Assembly: GCA_963924555.1 (NCBI GenBank)
Contig: OZ004583.1
Span: forward strand, 4,187,501-4,251,500
Direction of reading: 5' to 3'
Length of the DNA: 64,000 bases
Source: Crambe crambe
Lineage: Eukaryota; Porifera; Demospongiae; Poecilosclerida; Crambeidae
Shown here: positions 18,474-37,123 of the stretch, piece after piece
How positions within the stretch are numbered: position 1 is the stretch's first letter
How the letters are laid out: every line of letters begins with the position of its first letter
Made by a program: the position numbers and the translations under genes
Notes under the pieces: model-generated
Databases searched by the model: none
What the model saw: only the letters and a program-made list of their open reading frames with translations
What the model was told of the DNA's origin: nothing

Positions 18474-21152
18474 ATGGAGTACATTTCAGATGAGTTGCAA
18501 CTGAAAAGTCAACTGAATGGACATCGCTTATGTTGTCATCAGTGGAAGCCAAAAAATTCTCCTAGGTAAGGTTGAGATGTGGGTGTTATGAGGCATTGTT
18601 GCTTTTTTCTTGTAAATGGACTATTTTAGAAAATTGCTCCAGATATAAAATAGGTTGTGTAGAACTAAGTAAGTAATAAAAATGGTGGATAGGAGTCATG
18701 ACCTTACATGAGATAGTTACTCAGGGAGGTATTACGAGTCAAAGGTATGAATATACTGTACTACATATTTTTAGAGCCATTCTGTGTCTGTGTCATGGAG
18801 TGACTGAGCACGTGCCACATTATCGATCCTTTGCAGAAAGTCTTGCAGAATGTGAGATTCTAGTGTTTGGAAATGATCAGGGTATGTCAGGCTCTTCATC
18901 TTATAAGAATGATCATATTTATAAGCTATAGGAGCTAATGCAATTCATGATCCATCATCCCATCCAACTTTATTGCAAGAATGCTTCAAAGCTTACTCTA
19001 GTGATCATCCAGTATCAGGCCACTCCAGAGTGTTTTCCTATAAGGCTCATGAATGATTGTAGCCTGTGCTTCAGCCTCTTGCTGACTTACCTCGATCTCT
19101 CTCTAGTTGGTCATGGTCAGAGTGAAGGGGAGAGGGTGTATGTGGACACTGTGAATACGTACGTGCAGGACACTATCAACCATATCTCTGCAATGAAAGA
19201 GAAATATCCACATGTACCTTGCTTCATAATGGGTCAATCCATGGTGAGTTACGTTGGTGCTTTACAGCTGTAGATTTTTCTAGGTAGACAAGGGCCCCTT
19301 TCTGCTCCCCCCTCAGCTAAGCTCAATATACACTTAGTTGACTGATCAATGATTTTTACTTTACCATTACATGGGCAATCATAAGATCACATTAATATGA
19401 CATTGAAGCTGATTATTTTGTTTGTAGGGTGGTTTGATTGCAGCTCATGTTGCTGTGGAGAAGCAGGAGCTGATACAAGGCCTCATACTGAGTTCAGCAG
19501 CAGTTCATCCTGGGTACAATTCAGTCCTTATAAAGCTATTTGTGAGTGAATTGTTTGTTTATTTGTTTGTTTGTTCGTTGTTATTAGTTACCGATGCACA
19601 GACTTGATCTGAGTTTTAAATCATCTCTACACAGTACATAGCCTCATAGGCCATTTTGTGGCAAGATGGCATTTCTTTTGCAATCTCTTACTTCAGTTGC
19701 CTGGGTAGTAGCTTTAATGTTAATTGTTAACGTTAAGGTGGCTACCAAAAAGAGCATACCACCATTATTACATATTTGTAGTTGCCGGAAGATGGGTACA
19801 AGGGCCATGTGCCTATGAAGCAGTGTGGGTATACTTCTTTAGAAATTATGGAAGAAAGTGCCCCCTAAAAAATGGGATTTCTGATCCCTATGTATGATTT
19901 TATTTACTTTTTTGTGTGTATTTTTTATTTACAGAAATCAATAGTGGAAATAGTTACTGCAGTTGCTCCTAAGAAACCTCTGATACCATGGGACTCATCA
20001 ATAGTCAGCTCACTACCAGAAGAGGTAAAATCATCACTCTGTTCTTTTATTGATTCTTAGTGCTTTAAAAATATATACATAGTAGAAAAAGTAAATGTTT
20101 CTCTTGCAGAGTTTTATTCTTCCAATAGTTTATAATTTAGTGAGGCTCGCAGGATGCTATTTTCTTTTCTCTACATAGGTAGCTATGTAGATTGATGTGC
20201 AATTTGAACCAATGAACAAAGTTTTAGAGCTTAGACTAAAGTAGAAAGGCTACAAACATAGTGCTATAGCTAGCTAGTCAGCTTCGTGCACAGAGAATCC
20301 AATAGCAGAGAGTCCTAAGGTTTCCAGCATAAGGTAGGCTTTCCAGCTTAGCTATAAGCTTATGCTCAAAAATAATAATTATAAAAACAAACTAACCTAT
20401 CTATGCTACCTTCAATATCTTGTTGCTCTTCTCTAGGTGCTTTGTAGCAAGCTTCCATATTTTTTCAAACATTCTCTATTTGTCATAATAGTTGGAATAT
20501 TTTGTACTCAAAAAATTTTATGACCAAGTCTACAAGTTAAGTAAGGAAATGTGTACGTAGCTAGTGAGAGTGCGATACTTCAATCCCTCTGGGCATTTGG
20601 TATGACTTGACTGGGCTTGAGGCCCTTAGTGTATAAATGGACTTTTGCCTTGGAAATAATGATCAGTAATCACCTCCCTACACTCTGAGTCACTAGGTAA
20701 TCCATATATTTCATCAAACACAATTTGATACGTAAGATTGATACCCTTTATAATTATGTAATGCTAAAGGTTGCAGTGTTTGATGAGGACCCACTAATAT
20801 ATCATGGGAAGATGAGTTTTTCTTGGCTGAATGCAATGATGGAGTCGATGGAGAAGCTTCAAAGAAATATTAGTAACATAACTGTGCCAGTTTTGATCAT
20901 CCATGGGAGTGAAGATGCCATAATTCCCATTTCCAGCTCTGAGTTTGCTTATGAAAAGATATCCAGTGTCGATAAGACCTTTGAGGTGAGCAGGACTTTT
21001 CCCCCATACTAAGGATGTAAGTACATGTACTACTTGGCTTTTCATTGTAGGTTTTCGTGGGAAATTACCATCAAGTCTTGCACGATTTTGGGAAAGAGAG
21101 GGCAAGTATCGTCATAAAATATTGGATATCAAGTCATATATCCACTAACTAA
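18474..21152 (+). CDS. MGLL-like: Monoglyceride lipase-like serine hydrolase, paralogue B
   Basis: Exons 18474-18565, 18775-18881, 19107-19243, 19428-19541, 19935-20024, 20770-20985, 21051-21152; 285 aa. Motifs: LCHGVTEH, VGHGQSEGE, GQSMGG (Ser111; Gln where the family usually has His), Asp229 in IHGSEDAIIPI, His259 in NYHQVLH. Triad spacing (118/148) is within one residue of paralogue A. Exon lengths 107, 137, 90 and 216 and all phases are identical to paralogue A, which shows recent common origin. The start is the ATG in gcaATGGAG. The 745-bp intron 20025-20769 holds only A+T-rich sequence with no gene. Substrate choice may differ because the lid segment (KSIVEIVTAVAPKK...) diverges. Confidence 0.92.
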
Positions 21153-21547
21153 AAACAAAAACAAAAACAAAAAAAAAACAAAACAGTGTCCCTTCACTGT
21201 CAAACATTTTTTGTCCTCAGTTGTCATCGTAATCTACTGATCTATGTGCTATCATGTGTCATTAAAATTAATTTGAAGGGTAGCTACTAAATTTACTTAA
21301 AGGACAGCTAATGGAATAATGACATGATGAATATTTTTTCTGTCGTCTAGCTAGATTCATTGGTGGACTTTGGTCCACTGAACTGTGGTGGGAAAGGCCA
21401 TTATATTCACCAATGGCATTGATCTGATGAAACTACGCCGCGCCAACATAACCAGGGGTGACATCACACATCGCATGACGCGACGCGACGCCGAGGCTCA
21501 TAATATGCTTTTATGTTTGATGACACCGTACCTATCGACGACTCAAA
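21153..21547. other. Intergenic; probable NSUN5 promoter
   Basis: The left half is A-rich (aaaaacaaaaacaaaaacaa) and likely carries the 3' UTR of the lipase. 21430-21500 is locally G+C-rich with TGACATCA and repeated gacgcgacgcgacgc. This lies 50-110 bp before the NSUN5 ATG and could hold its promoter. No gene is seen. Confidence 0.45.
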
Positions 21548-26961
<5,414 letters not shown>

Positions 26962-28832
26962 AGTTGACTGCTTTTTTTAACCTTCCTTTTTTTTTATTTG
27001 CTGAATTTTCACTATTATAATGATACTTGGAATTATAGGCATGATCTACAGGGCAAATTATAAATTATTTTCAATCTTAGATTTTTGATACAAGACTGAC
27101 ACTGGAGAGTATGGTGCTCTCTACTTATTCCACTGGGAGTGATAGTAATACTCTCTGTTGTACAAAAGGTTGGTCCTATATGGTTTACAGGACCGGTATT
27201 ACCTCCAACCCCTGCTTGATGACAGAAATGTTTCCAGAATATTTTCTGGTATGGTATTATATAACCTGGTAAATCAGTGTAAAGTTTTTCATCAGCAGAT
27301 ATGGAAAGCAAAGCAGCTTTCACCAGACACTGGAGCATACTATCATGACGCCAGGTGAATCTCCCCATAGTTACATAGGGCAAACTTGGAGTCCCGAATT
27401 TTCCGTCTCAGATTGAGAGGGGTTGGTAGTGTCCCTGAGGATGCCCATAATATGAATGACAGCTCAATGAATTTCTTCTGGACCTCTACATTCTCTTGAC
27501 TCGATTCCATTTCTCTTCCTTGGCTTCCATATGATACAGCAGTTTAGCGATTTTTTTGTGCATTTTTTGATAAAAGCATAAATTTTGGTACATAGTTATT
27601 ATACATCATAAAGGTTATTTTCAGATAGGGAGCCCTCTTGAAATTGACTCCTCTAGTCATCAACTAACTTTGGAAACCACGACCTTCTATTTCAGTACCG
27701 TTTATACTTGGATTGACTATTAAGTGTTAGGTATCAGAGCAAAGCTGACACTTGGAGGAGTGAGATGAGACCAGAATCACGCCCATATCTCATTGCACTC
27801 CAAAGTTATAATTTTAATCTTACTTCATAAATGCATGCATGACACAACTACTACATACACACAGGACCAGTCAACTACATAGTAGGTAAAGACTCAATTG
27901 CACAGTGGATATAAAAAAGGGACTATCGAAATCATGAGCTGTTTAACAAAGAGGCCTCCACAGAAGTGTGTTTAAGAATGGGCATAGGTGAATTAGCTAG
28001 TCAGCTTTGTGTTACTGTTATGCCAATGGCAAAACGTCACATGCTGCTATCACTGATTGGGAGCTTTGTGTACTTGTCAAGAAGAGATTTACAATAACAA
28101 GGCACCCACTGATAGTGGCTACAAATCTTTAGTGACTTCGACAAATTTCAATGTCAATGTTCATTGGCATGAACAACTTGATGATGGGGATGCATGGCCA
28201 GAGGCATTGCTACGGCTGGTACGGCCATGGCCGTACCACCAGTGTGTGTGTGTATGCAATTTTAATAATAACAATGACTTATAAGTTAGTACATGGCATT
28301 GCCTAGATCGTACCAGATTGAAAAATCGAATCAATAACATTAAATTTTATTGGAGGGCTCCCCCCCCCCCCCCCCCCCCCCAAGATGGTAGCAGCTATGC
28401 ATGGCCGCACCACTACAAATGAGCTGGCTGGACTCTGGGATGACATAGAGGCAACATTGATGAGACATGCTGGCTAGCATAAATTGGTTGAAGTTCAACC
28501 AATGACTAGAAAAAAATATGAAAAAAAGGTTGGTACACCAGTACTGTGCAAACACTTTCAACCTCAAGGAGGACAAATGTTTCTCTGTAAGTATCTGCAG
28601 GTCTTATACCAATATTGATAAGGTTTGGAGACATGCAATGGAACAGGAAGACACTGTTCAATTGGCTAAGCTGTTGAACAACTAGACTTGTTAAGCGCGA
28701 CACTATCTCACAGGAGCGACGAAATCTCCCGGTAAATTGGCCATGGGACACAATTTTCAGTCATGAAATTTTGTCGCCGCACAGCGACAGAATAAACCGT
28801 GATACCGGTTAGTCTGGTCGGCGACGACCCCT
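26962..28832. other. Gene-poor intergenic stretch with repeat fragments
   Basis: No convincing gene. 28050-28200 contains a short Cys-containing reading frame (LCTCQEEIYNNKAPTDSGYK) that may be a scrap of a mobile-element protein. A run of 22 C lies at 28360-28381. 28712-28800 (aaatctcccggtaaattg ... ttttgtcgccgc ... aataaaccgtga) recurs at 35945-36030 and is a dispersed repeat. Confidence 0.5.
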
Positions 28833-29347
28833 GGTAAAAAATAGGGGGTCTGGTGACACTGTCATACCGTACCACTTCTAATGGAATGTGATCAGCGCGA
28901 ATCGAGAACGTCATCGCGGTCACGGAAAAAAACCCACAGTCAGCCGCCTGCGCGATGAACATAATTTATTTTTCAGTCATAGCACAAACTATAAATGGCT
29001 AAGGGGATCCAGAGCTGCAGATCTTGTCGAATATCCATAGCAAAGGCTTTTCGCATACCCCGTAGACGAGATCCAGAAAGCATCTCTGAAACCTGCAACT
29101 GTAGATCTTTCAGGCAACCCACCGCTACGCCAGACTAGGGGCTTAGCTGACTTAATCTTCAAAGATTCAGTCTCTGGCTCCATGGAAAATTAATTGCAGC
29201 AAGATTCATCCCTCATTGGATAATTGAATTCTTTGGTCGCGCTAATGATATTTACGATACCGCAACTTACCCCCCCCCCCCCCTCAAGAACCGCGGGGTA
29301 AAAACGGGTTCGGTATGGTGGTGTCACCAGACCCCTATTTTTTACCA
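28833..29347. repeat. 515-bp element with ~40-bp inverted termini
   Basis: The left end, ggtaaaaaatagggggtctg followed by gtgacac, is matched inverted at 29321-29347. The match continues inward (cataccgta against the inverted cggtatggtg). The interior holds a C-rich run at 29270-29283 and no coding region. A non-autonomous DNA element is likely. Confidence 0.65.
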
Positions 29348-29812
29348 GAATGATGGCATATATCCTACACAGCAAAAAATCAACTTGTAACAGGTCTGGA
29401 CTGCCCCACACGCCTAAAATCCAGCCTCAGACTATTCACCAGCATGCGCATAAAGGCAGACGTAAAGCGCTACATATATAATAGTCAATGAGTAATCACC
29501 TGAGAGTAAGCAAATTCGCTGCGCTCGCTAAATGACATTGATCTTGGAAATGGATGTGATAGTTGATGAAGCGCTGTGCACAACTGGGCTATGATCTGAC
29601 ATTGAAGAGGTATTTCTCTATGTCTCTACGACTTACAGAGTTATTGTGGTGTCTTGTGACGGCAAGGATGCAGTTGATGTCACGACTGACAGACATGCAC
29701 ACCCAGCGTTTGGAGTGAGGGATATACTTGAGGGATGGAAATGATTTTTTTAATGGGAAAGGATGTATTTATCTGCCTTTCTACTGAAAGTTACAAGTGT
29801 GTTATAGTTTGC

Positions 29813-29888
29813 TAGTCTGGCAGGCCATTTCCTTTTTCTTGGGTTTTGAGAAAGGAGTCTGGCCAAACTGCATAGGACTATAGGTAAT
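29813..29888 (+). mobile_element. Solo end related to the P-like element at 39682
   Basis: Starts TAGTCTGGCAGGCCA, then tttcctttttcttggg, gagaaaggagtctggccaaactgca and tnggac. The same blocks in the same order make up the left end of the 3.8-kb element at 39682-39760. I could not find the matching right end nearby. Confidence 0.6.
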
Positions 29889-31307
29889 ACAGTACCTCCG
29901 GTGGATACGAAGGGACCGCGTATATATACATTTTTCGGAATAATCTCTGTAACGCTTAACAATGTTCTAACTGCAACTGCGCAGCGCGGTTCAGTCCGTT
30001 TAGTATATGAATCATACTTAGTTTATCTAAACCAAAATATTCAGGATGATACTATTTAGTTACATGGAATGAAATAATTAGATAAAAATGCATTGAAAAA
30101 ACATCATGAAATCCTTGAAGACTGGGATAATGTAAAAAAAAATACGATGGTTTTTAAACAGCAACTCATAAGTTAAGACTCAATTATGGCTGATATTTTT
30201 TTCTTCCTCCAAATAATGCTGGGATAGCAATTTTTTACATCCATTTAAGGGGTCAGTGCATCAAAAGAATCAGAAATTTTAATGGAATAGTTACTCCACA
30301 CTGGCAGTATCATGCTGTCACCATTAATTGAAAATTGCCTATGGCATAATTCAGTTTTTGGACAACAGCAACATTGCTACAACATATATATCATTCAACC
30401 ATTGACATGTAGCTAATGTAGCAAACTAGCTTTTTGTATAAAAGCTAGTTATGAATTATAACAATCTACCTACCGGATCAAGGTTTAAAACTTGTATACA
30501 TCCTCCACTCTCTTCTTGACTCCATGAGACCGTCTCGAGCGCCAGTGACTATGTATTCCGCCATAGAAACCCATTATATTCATGCGTTTTGTCCGTAATT
30601 GCGAATCGAATTGCCACAATTATTAAAATTCGGATATATTTCACATCCATTTATGGTCATCCTACATAACTTTATCCCAGTATTGATTTGAATAGATATT
30701 TTTAGTCAAAGTTTCACCAGGCGTATTTTTCCCCTCATTTCCCCCTTTTCCCCAAGGCATCTGTTGTCACTGCACATGATTTGGAGCCTGCCTCATACAG
30801 TATAGTTTCTGAAGACAATCATCGGTTTTAACACTCTCTCGGAGTCTGGCCTCTCTTCCTAAACTGTATCTCTTAAGTTCTTTAAACTGTCGTTTCTGTG
30901 TTTGAGTTGCCTTATCTCTTAGCACCCTTCCTTTTCTGTCTTTTCTTTATGTTCAGCTGTCTCAGTAGCACCTCCGTTTTTTCTAAACCTGGCTTTAAAT
31001 TGATCCATTGTTTGGTAGGTAATATATTTTTTTAAAGTATGTTTTTACAATAAAAAAAATTGTGGCACTCGAGTAAGAGGCCGTTGATCATTGTTATACT
31101 GCATTAATTGAATATTTGATAAAGAATAATTGTATAATCGGTATATTTTGAGGGCAGTAGCTTGCGATCACATTTACACACTTGAAGAGCTATATATATC
31201 GATGTGTTGTGAAAAGAATCAAAGTAGAACCTTAAACAAGATTTTTAATGAAGACAGAGCCAGAATTGTCCGGTGTAGAATTTAGCCAGCAAATACGTTA
31301 TTATGCG
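29889..31307. other. Intergenic, nothing recognised
   Basis: A+T-rich sequence without a supported gene or clear repeat. Confidence 0.5.
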
Positions 31308-31430
31308 TACACTGTAAAAATGGAAGTGTGTACTGCACACCATTTTGTCCCAATACACACACTTTTTTGTTTTTAGTGTGTGTATTGGGCCAATTTAGTG
31401 TGCAGTACACACTTTCATTTTTACAGTGTA
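31308..31430. repeat. TACACTGTAAAAATG palindromic MITE
   Basis: A 123-bp near-perfect hairpin: TACACTGTAAAAATGGAAG...GTGTACTGCACAC on the left, its reverse complement on the right, and a T-rich loop. A related, more complex copy is at 58400-58570. Confidence 0.9.
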
Positions 31431-34400
31431 TGCTCTGTTAAAACGCGTAACTACGACGTCCGAAATACGCCGTAAGCGTATAATTCTGCAGAAAAGGCGT
31501 AAAAACGGCAATAATCTCGCGTATAATAACGTCTATACTCGCTTGCGCTTTTCATTGTCGCGATATAGCGCGCTTTAACCGGCCTAAACACGATAAAGTC
31601 AAAACGGGTTAGGGCTAGACTATCAATTATCGACCTCCATATATAAGAACGGACACTACTGTGGATAGCTAGGATAATAAATAAAATTCAACGATTGAAA
31701 GATAGGGCAAACGTGTTCTGAAGCCATCAACAACTTTATATTAATGATCCATCGACTCTTCTAGGCCGTTAGGAGATAAGTATTTTTGCGTATTTTAGTT
31801 GCAAAATAGTTCATCCAACGTATTCAGAAAGTTCTATCTAGTGTACTTTTACTCTATTGTTTTTCGGCCGTGTATTATCGCATTATACACGTCCAAAACC
31901 CTAAATTTGTCGAATGTGGTATATTTCATCTTAAAATTGCTCCGGAAATTACTTTTAATGCTTTGTAATGACCAAGAAAAGTCAATGGATCATTCGCAGT
32001 CCGAATTTCAAGTTGAATTGAGTGTTCATTTAAATTCAAATACCTCCGCCCAGTTTGCATCTGTGAAGATTTGTTGAATGATTGTAGTAGTTGCCAAAGG
32101 CTACCAGTTAGTTGGTATCGTGTTTTGTGTGATTCTACTAGTGGGTATCATATTATCAATGAGATTGCGCTATATTAAGTGATGTTAAGTGATCTTCACA
32201 ATGTTAAGTGATGTGATTCTACTTAATAAGTTTATTGTAGTAATGTAATTTCATATGAGCTGAATGATTCTGATCTGGAAGGACTAGTGTTGATGGAGTA
32301 AGTATCTGTACAGTTTGTAATGCTTGCACGTATAAAGCCTTCTAAAATAATATAGCGAGTAATTTTCATGTAAGTGCTTATGTGATAGTATATGCGGAAA
32401 TAATCGATCGAGAATGAAATAAAAATTCATTGACTTAGTGCGTACTATAGTGGGAGAGTAAGTTTGATATTAACAATGGAAAAAAGAATTTGAACAAGTT
32501 CTTATAATTTAATGCTTACAGGAATGGTATCCATCTTAAAAATTTTAAATATCGATATATTTGCGAACGCTAAAGCGCTCACTTAAAACTCTTTGCAGCG
32601 AGCGAGCTGACTCTTCGGTCATGACTCATAGAAATTGCAGATTTATATCTATGTCTCACTCCATAATACCACATGCTTATGTAAGGTACGTGTCGTGCAA
32701 AAGTAGTGCCCTGTGTTTTGAAGTTGTGCATGAAATTGATTTCTACAGCCTTTTGTCATAGTGGCGCAAGGCTAATCCAAGTGATTGTAGCAAATTACAG
32801 CTTTTGATGCTTGGAACTTCCTGGTTTGAACCACCACTAACAAGACTCTTAAATCTATCAAGCACTGGAGGTATCAGCTAGCTACTTGCTCACTTTTTCA
32901 CTTCAATTGCTGCACCTATAGTAGTAGTTGCAGAGGCTTTACAGGCTGCTTTGTTATATATAAACTCAGCAAAATCTTCTAAAGAGTTCGCTGTTAATTG
33001 AATGTTGAACATTGCCATAGTAGATAGAAAACAGGCAAGACTGATATTTAATTGATGTTAAGTAATAAATAAGATGTGATAAGAATTTTTATTTTATTTT
33101 TATAAAATGCTATTAGCGTACCACCAAATACGAACGTGAAATTCATTATAATGCCTGGTTACGAGGCTAATTCCTACCATTCAGTAATAAGAATCATTTT
33201 TTCCCAAAAATTTCCAACTGAATTACTTTGTTTAATTTGGCTAGCTATTGTACTAGGGCAATGTACAAAATTTGAGACATATCGAGTGTGATCTAAGTAT
33301 TTCTATGGGCTTTTGTGCTTTCAACTCTTCAGTATATGCAAGTGGAAGGCAGCTGCTATTAATACCTCAAAGCTATTTATCTAGATTAACCTAGTGTTTT
33401 CAAGCCCCTTAGTTATAAACCTTGTGCATGCTCCCGCTACCCAAAAGTATGTAGAAATCTTGAGCTGATAGTTCATTTGTTCTTTCCATATAAATCATGT
33501 AGCGAAGTGGCAGGTAGCTGCATGCATAGAAAGCTAAGTACTTACTACAAAGTCAAGTGCCTATAATCCACTTAGATAAGCCTAGCCTTACAATCGAGGA
33601 TGTTATAAACAAAGCAATTACGCGCATAAATGCACGAAAATGGCGCTACATACGTACATACGTCTGGGGCATTTTTGAGTGTAGACCTAAACTAGTATCT
33701 ATGACAATGTACAACATTTGAGTTACAGCGAGCTAGCAAGCAAGTATTCTTACCACAAATCATATATATGTCTAGTGCCAACAATACACTCAGATAAGCC
33801 TATCCACCAAGCTATAAAAAATAAAGCGTCGTATAAATCAATCAAGCAATTACAATTGGATCATGCGCAATATGCTCTCGAACGGCGCTACTATTTCGAG
33901 ACACATACGTACGTTTGTTTGCTTGGTTTTTTACGTTAACGTAAAAAAACTACATTTTATTTCATTTCATTTTAAGGCTAAAAGACACATTCTACGACTG
34001 ACGCCACCTGCGATTTTGGAGTGTAGACCTAGATATATATTTTACAATTTCAATGAGTCGTGTTTGCTCGCTCGCTGCAACTGGGACATTAATTTTGACA
34101 GCGAGCAAGCAAGCAAGTTAGTGCTACAACTTTTTAAAGGATTTCTGTTGAGTTTAGCATTTAAATAAGCCTAGAGCCTCTACAACAACTTCTATATCAA
34201 TTTGCAGCATTTGATAGAGCAAGTTAGCATCCAGTTCTTGATATTGCTAGGAGTCGTGTAAGCTTTTATTCCAACTGGGAAGCTCCATACATAGAAAGCT
34301 TTAAATGCTTACCACTATCACCAAGCGCCTACAATCGATTTAGATAAGCCTAGCGCCCCTATGACAAAAGGCTGTAGGAAACAATCTAGCTTGATTACAA

Positions 34401-34484
34401 TTGGTTCGTTCACATTATGCACACGCAAGCGCTAACGTGGATGTACGTACCATACGTACGCCTGGGGCGTAGACATAAATATAC
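31431..34484. other. Intergenic, dispersed repeat fragments
   Basis: No gene is supported. 32915-33015 matches 16867-16995, inside an intron of lipase A (shared: tatagtagtagttg, gcaaaatcttctaaagagtt, aatgttg.acattgcc). From about 33500 onward, fragments such as cacttagataagcctag recur and lead into the tandem block that follows. Confidence 0.5.
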
Positions 34485-35640
34485 TAGGGTATGATCGTGC
34501 AATCGGGCGAGCGAAGCAGTTGGTGAAAGTCATTTATACTTTGACTTTTTGGACTAAGCCTAAGATATTGCAGTTGTTGTGGCAGCTGCATACAGAGGAG
34601 GCTATATAATGCTTACCACAAGCACTTAGAAAGCCATGTGCCTAGCGCCTCTATGACAAAATGCTGTAGAAAGCAATAAACTCTAGCTACATTTGTTCTA
34701 AGTGCTATGCGCATGTTTCATTTGTGGGAGCAAAGGTCAAACGAACGTGCGCATGCGTATTATTAACTATGCCCGCTAGTTATTGACGTACGTATACATA
34801 TATATATATATAAATTTTTTTTATTTTTTTTTGAATATCATTAAACTGAACTGATAAAACAATGAAATTAAGGTGAGTTACAATATAAATAATATATATA
34901 AATATATATCTCGAACTCTCATTTTCATGACTAGAGAGAGGCTCGCTTTTCTCGCCAATTATCACTAGGGTATGTTCGTGTAACATATTCAATCGGCGAG
35001 CGAAGCAGTTGGTGAAAGTCATTTGTACTTTGACTCATTGGGCTAAGATATTGCAGTGGTTGTGGCAGCTGCATACACAGCTGCATACACCGGAGGCTGT
35101 ATAATGCTTACCACATGCACTTAGAAAGCCATGCGCCTACTATCCACTTAGCGCCTCTATGATAGAATGCTGTAGAAAGCAATAAGCTGTAGCTATTTGT
35201 TCTAAGTGCTCTTTTTATTTGTGGGGTCGAAGGTCAAACGAACGTGCGCATGCGTACTAGGGTATGTTCGTGTAACATATTCAATCGGTGAACGAAGCAG
35301 TTGCTGAAATTCATTTGTACTTTGACTTACTAAGATATTGCAGCTGCATACATAGGAGGCTGTATAATGCTTACCACAAGCACTTAGAAAACCAAGCGCC
35401 TACAATCCACTTAGCACCTCTATGACAAAATGCTGTAGAAAACAATAAGCTCAAGCTGTTTGTTCTTAGTGCTATGGGCATGTTTCATTTGTGGGGTCAA
35501 AGGTCAAACGAACGTGCGCATGCGTATTATTAATTATGCCCTCTAGCTATTGACGTACGTATATATATATTTATAAATATATATATATCTCGAGCTCCCG
35601 TTGACATGACCAGAGAGAGGCTCGCTTCGCTCGCCAATGA
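34485..35640. repeat. Tandem array of ~280-480-bp units
   Basis: Three copies (about 34485-34760, 34965-35255, 35258-35535) share cgagcgaagcagttg, ctaagatattgcag, ggaggctntataatgcttac, caaaggtcaaacgaacgtgc and gcatgcg. Two are followed by gttattgacgtacgtat plus an AT stretch and agagagaggctcgct, so the higher-order unit is longer. Confidence 0.85.
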
Positions 35641-36495
35641 TCTGATCTGAGAGTCAATTCGCTCGCTGCGATCACTTGTAACTAGGGCGAGCTATGATGG
35701 GCCAAGGGCGTATCGAGCCGTGAAGCTGCGAGAATGGTAGAGACTGCAAAATGTAAATTGTTACACTATTTAACCACAGTTTACTGCAGTATCCAGACAT
35801 AAGCGGATGGAGCCTACCCCATGCTAAGCTATTTATAGTAATATTTTACATTACATTTTTCATAACGCCGTCTATTTACAACGCATTGGAAGTTGCATGC
35901 TTCGCGGCTCAATACGCCCTTGGATTCGCGACACCATCGAGTGAAAAAATCTCCCGGTGAATTGTATCGCCATGCATGCGACAATTTTCAGTGAAATTTT
36001 GTCGCCGCGACAATAAACCGTGACACCTGTTCTGTAAGCCACTAACTCCAATTATTTGTAGATCAAAGCGCCATCAATCCCTCCCTTCTATTAAGTTTAT
36101 CTATATAGATAATACAGTCAATATGGCCACACCTTGCTATATAGTTCTCTTTACTAGCTGCAGCTTTCTTTTGGTAGTATTATAACAAGCATTCCAAGCT
36201 GCAGAATTATACTTTTTACTAGCTGTAGGTTTCCTCACTAGCTTCTAGTTATTTTATGACTAGGTTGAACTGGTTTTTTTCACTGAGGCAAACTTGAGGG
36301 TACAGTGGATCGCGTGGCCATAAGGCCGCGGCGATGGGGATGTGTCCCCTCCCGCGCGTAGTGTAAAGCAATTTTTAAAATAAAATTTGTAGACATATAA
36401 TAATTCTCTCATGCAATATAAATAGATCAATTTTCTATAACGTTTTAGTTCAGGGTGGTTGCACATCCCGCCCACAGACGGTTGTTAAGGGGTCA
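35641..36495. other. Intergenic; contains second copy of a dispersed repeat
   Basis: 35945-36030 repeats the sequence at 28712-28800 (aaatctcccggtgaattg, ttttgtcgccgcgac, aataaaccgtgac). No gene is seen. Confidence 0.5.
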
Positions 36496-36985
36496 TACCG
36501 TATAGCTGGTATATTTCGAGGGGCGAAAGTTTCGCGGATTTCGCGATTTCTCTTCTGTCCGCGAATATTTAACCACGCGAATCACGTGGAAGAAATTTGG
36601 CAAATCATAGTCTTGGGCCAGCTAGAGTTCATTGCGTCTGGCGTCTAGTTCGTGTGTCTGACTCTCGCTGTACGTAGTCTAGTATGATCTCGAGGCGGCA
36701 AAACATCTATCATCATCGCTACCGGCGGCCACGGCTGCACAATGTAACGCTTCACTAACCAGATATCGTTTTAAATCTAACCTGTCTAAAAGTAGTCTCA
36801 AACGAAAGATGGCCTAGACTTGCATGCCATCGAAGCTTTAGCTAGCTAGCTAGGTGTGGCCATGTGCAGTTTAAAGTCTATGGTGCAAGTAGTTTTGGAC
36901 AAACCGTATAGCGGGTATATTTCGAGGGGGGAAAGTTTCGAGATTAGACCTTTTTGTCTATTTCGCGGGAAAATCATTCGCGGCT
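36496..36985. repeat. Two copies of a CGTATAGC-GGTATATTTCGAGG dispersed repeat
   Basis: 36496-36580 and 36901-36985 share accgtatagc, ggtatatttcgaggg, gaaagtttcg and ttcgcgg in the same order and strand. The A+T-rich, CpG-containing unit has no coding capacity. Confidence 0.75.
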
Positions 36986-37123
36986 TAGATTTTGAAAAAA
37001 AAAATAAAAAAATTGGCCAACTAGCAAGCCAGCTGGCCATGTGCGCGCGTGCACTAGTAATACTACACACACAAAGAAAGGTCAAGTCCTGAAGGTGCTA
37101 TGAACAGTTTTCGAATTCAAACT

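Noticed and set aside
33718..34168. Overlapping ORFs of 73 and 101 codons
   Set aside because: They fall in a dispersed-repeat region with no motif or splice support.
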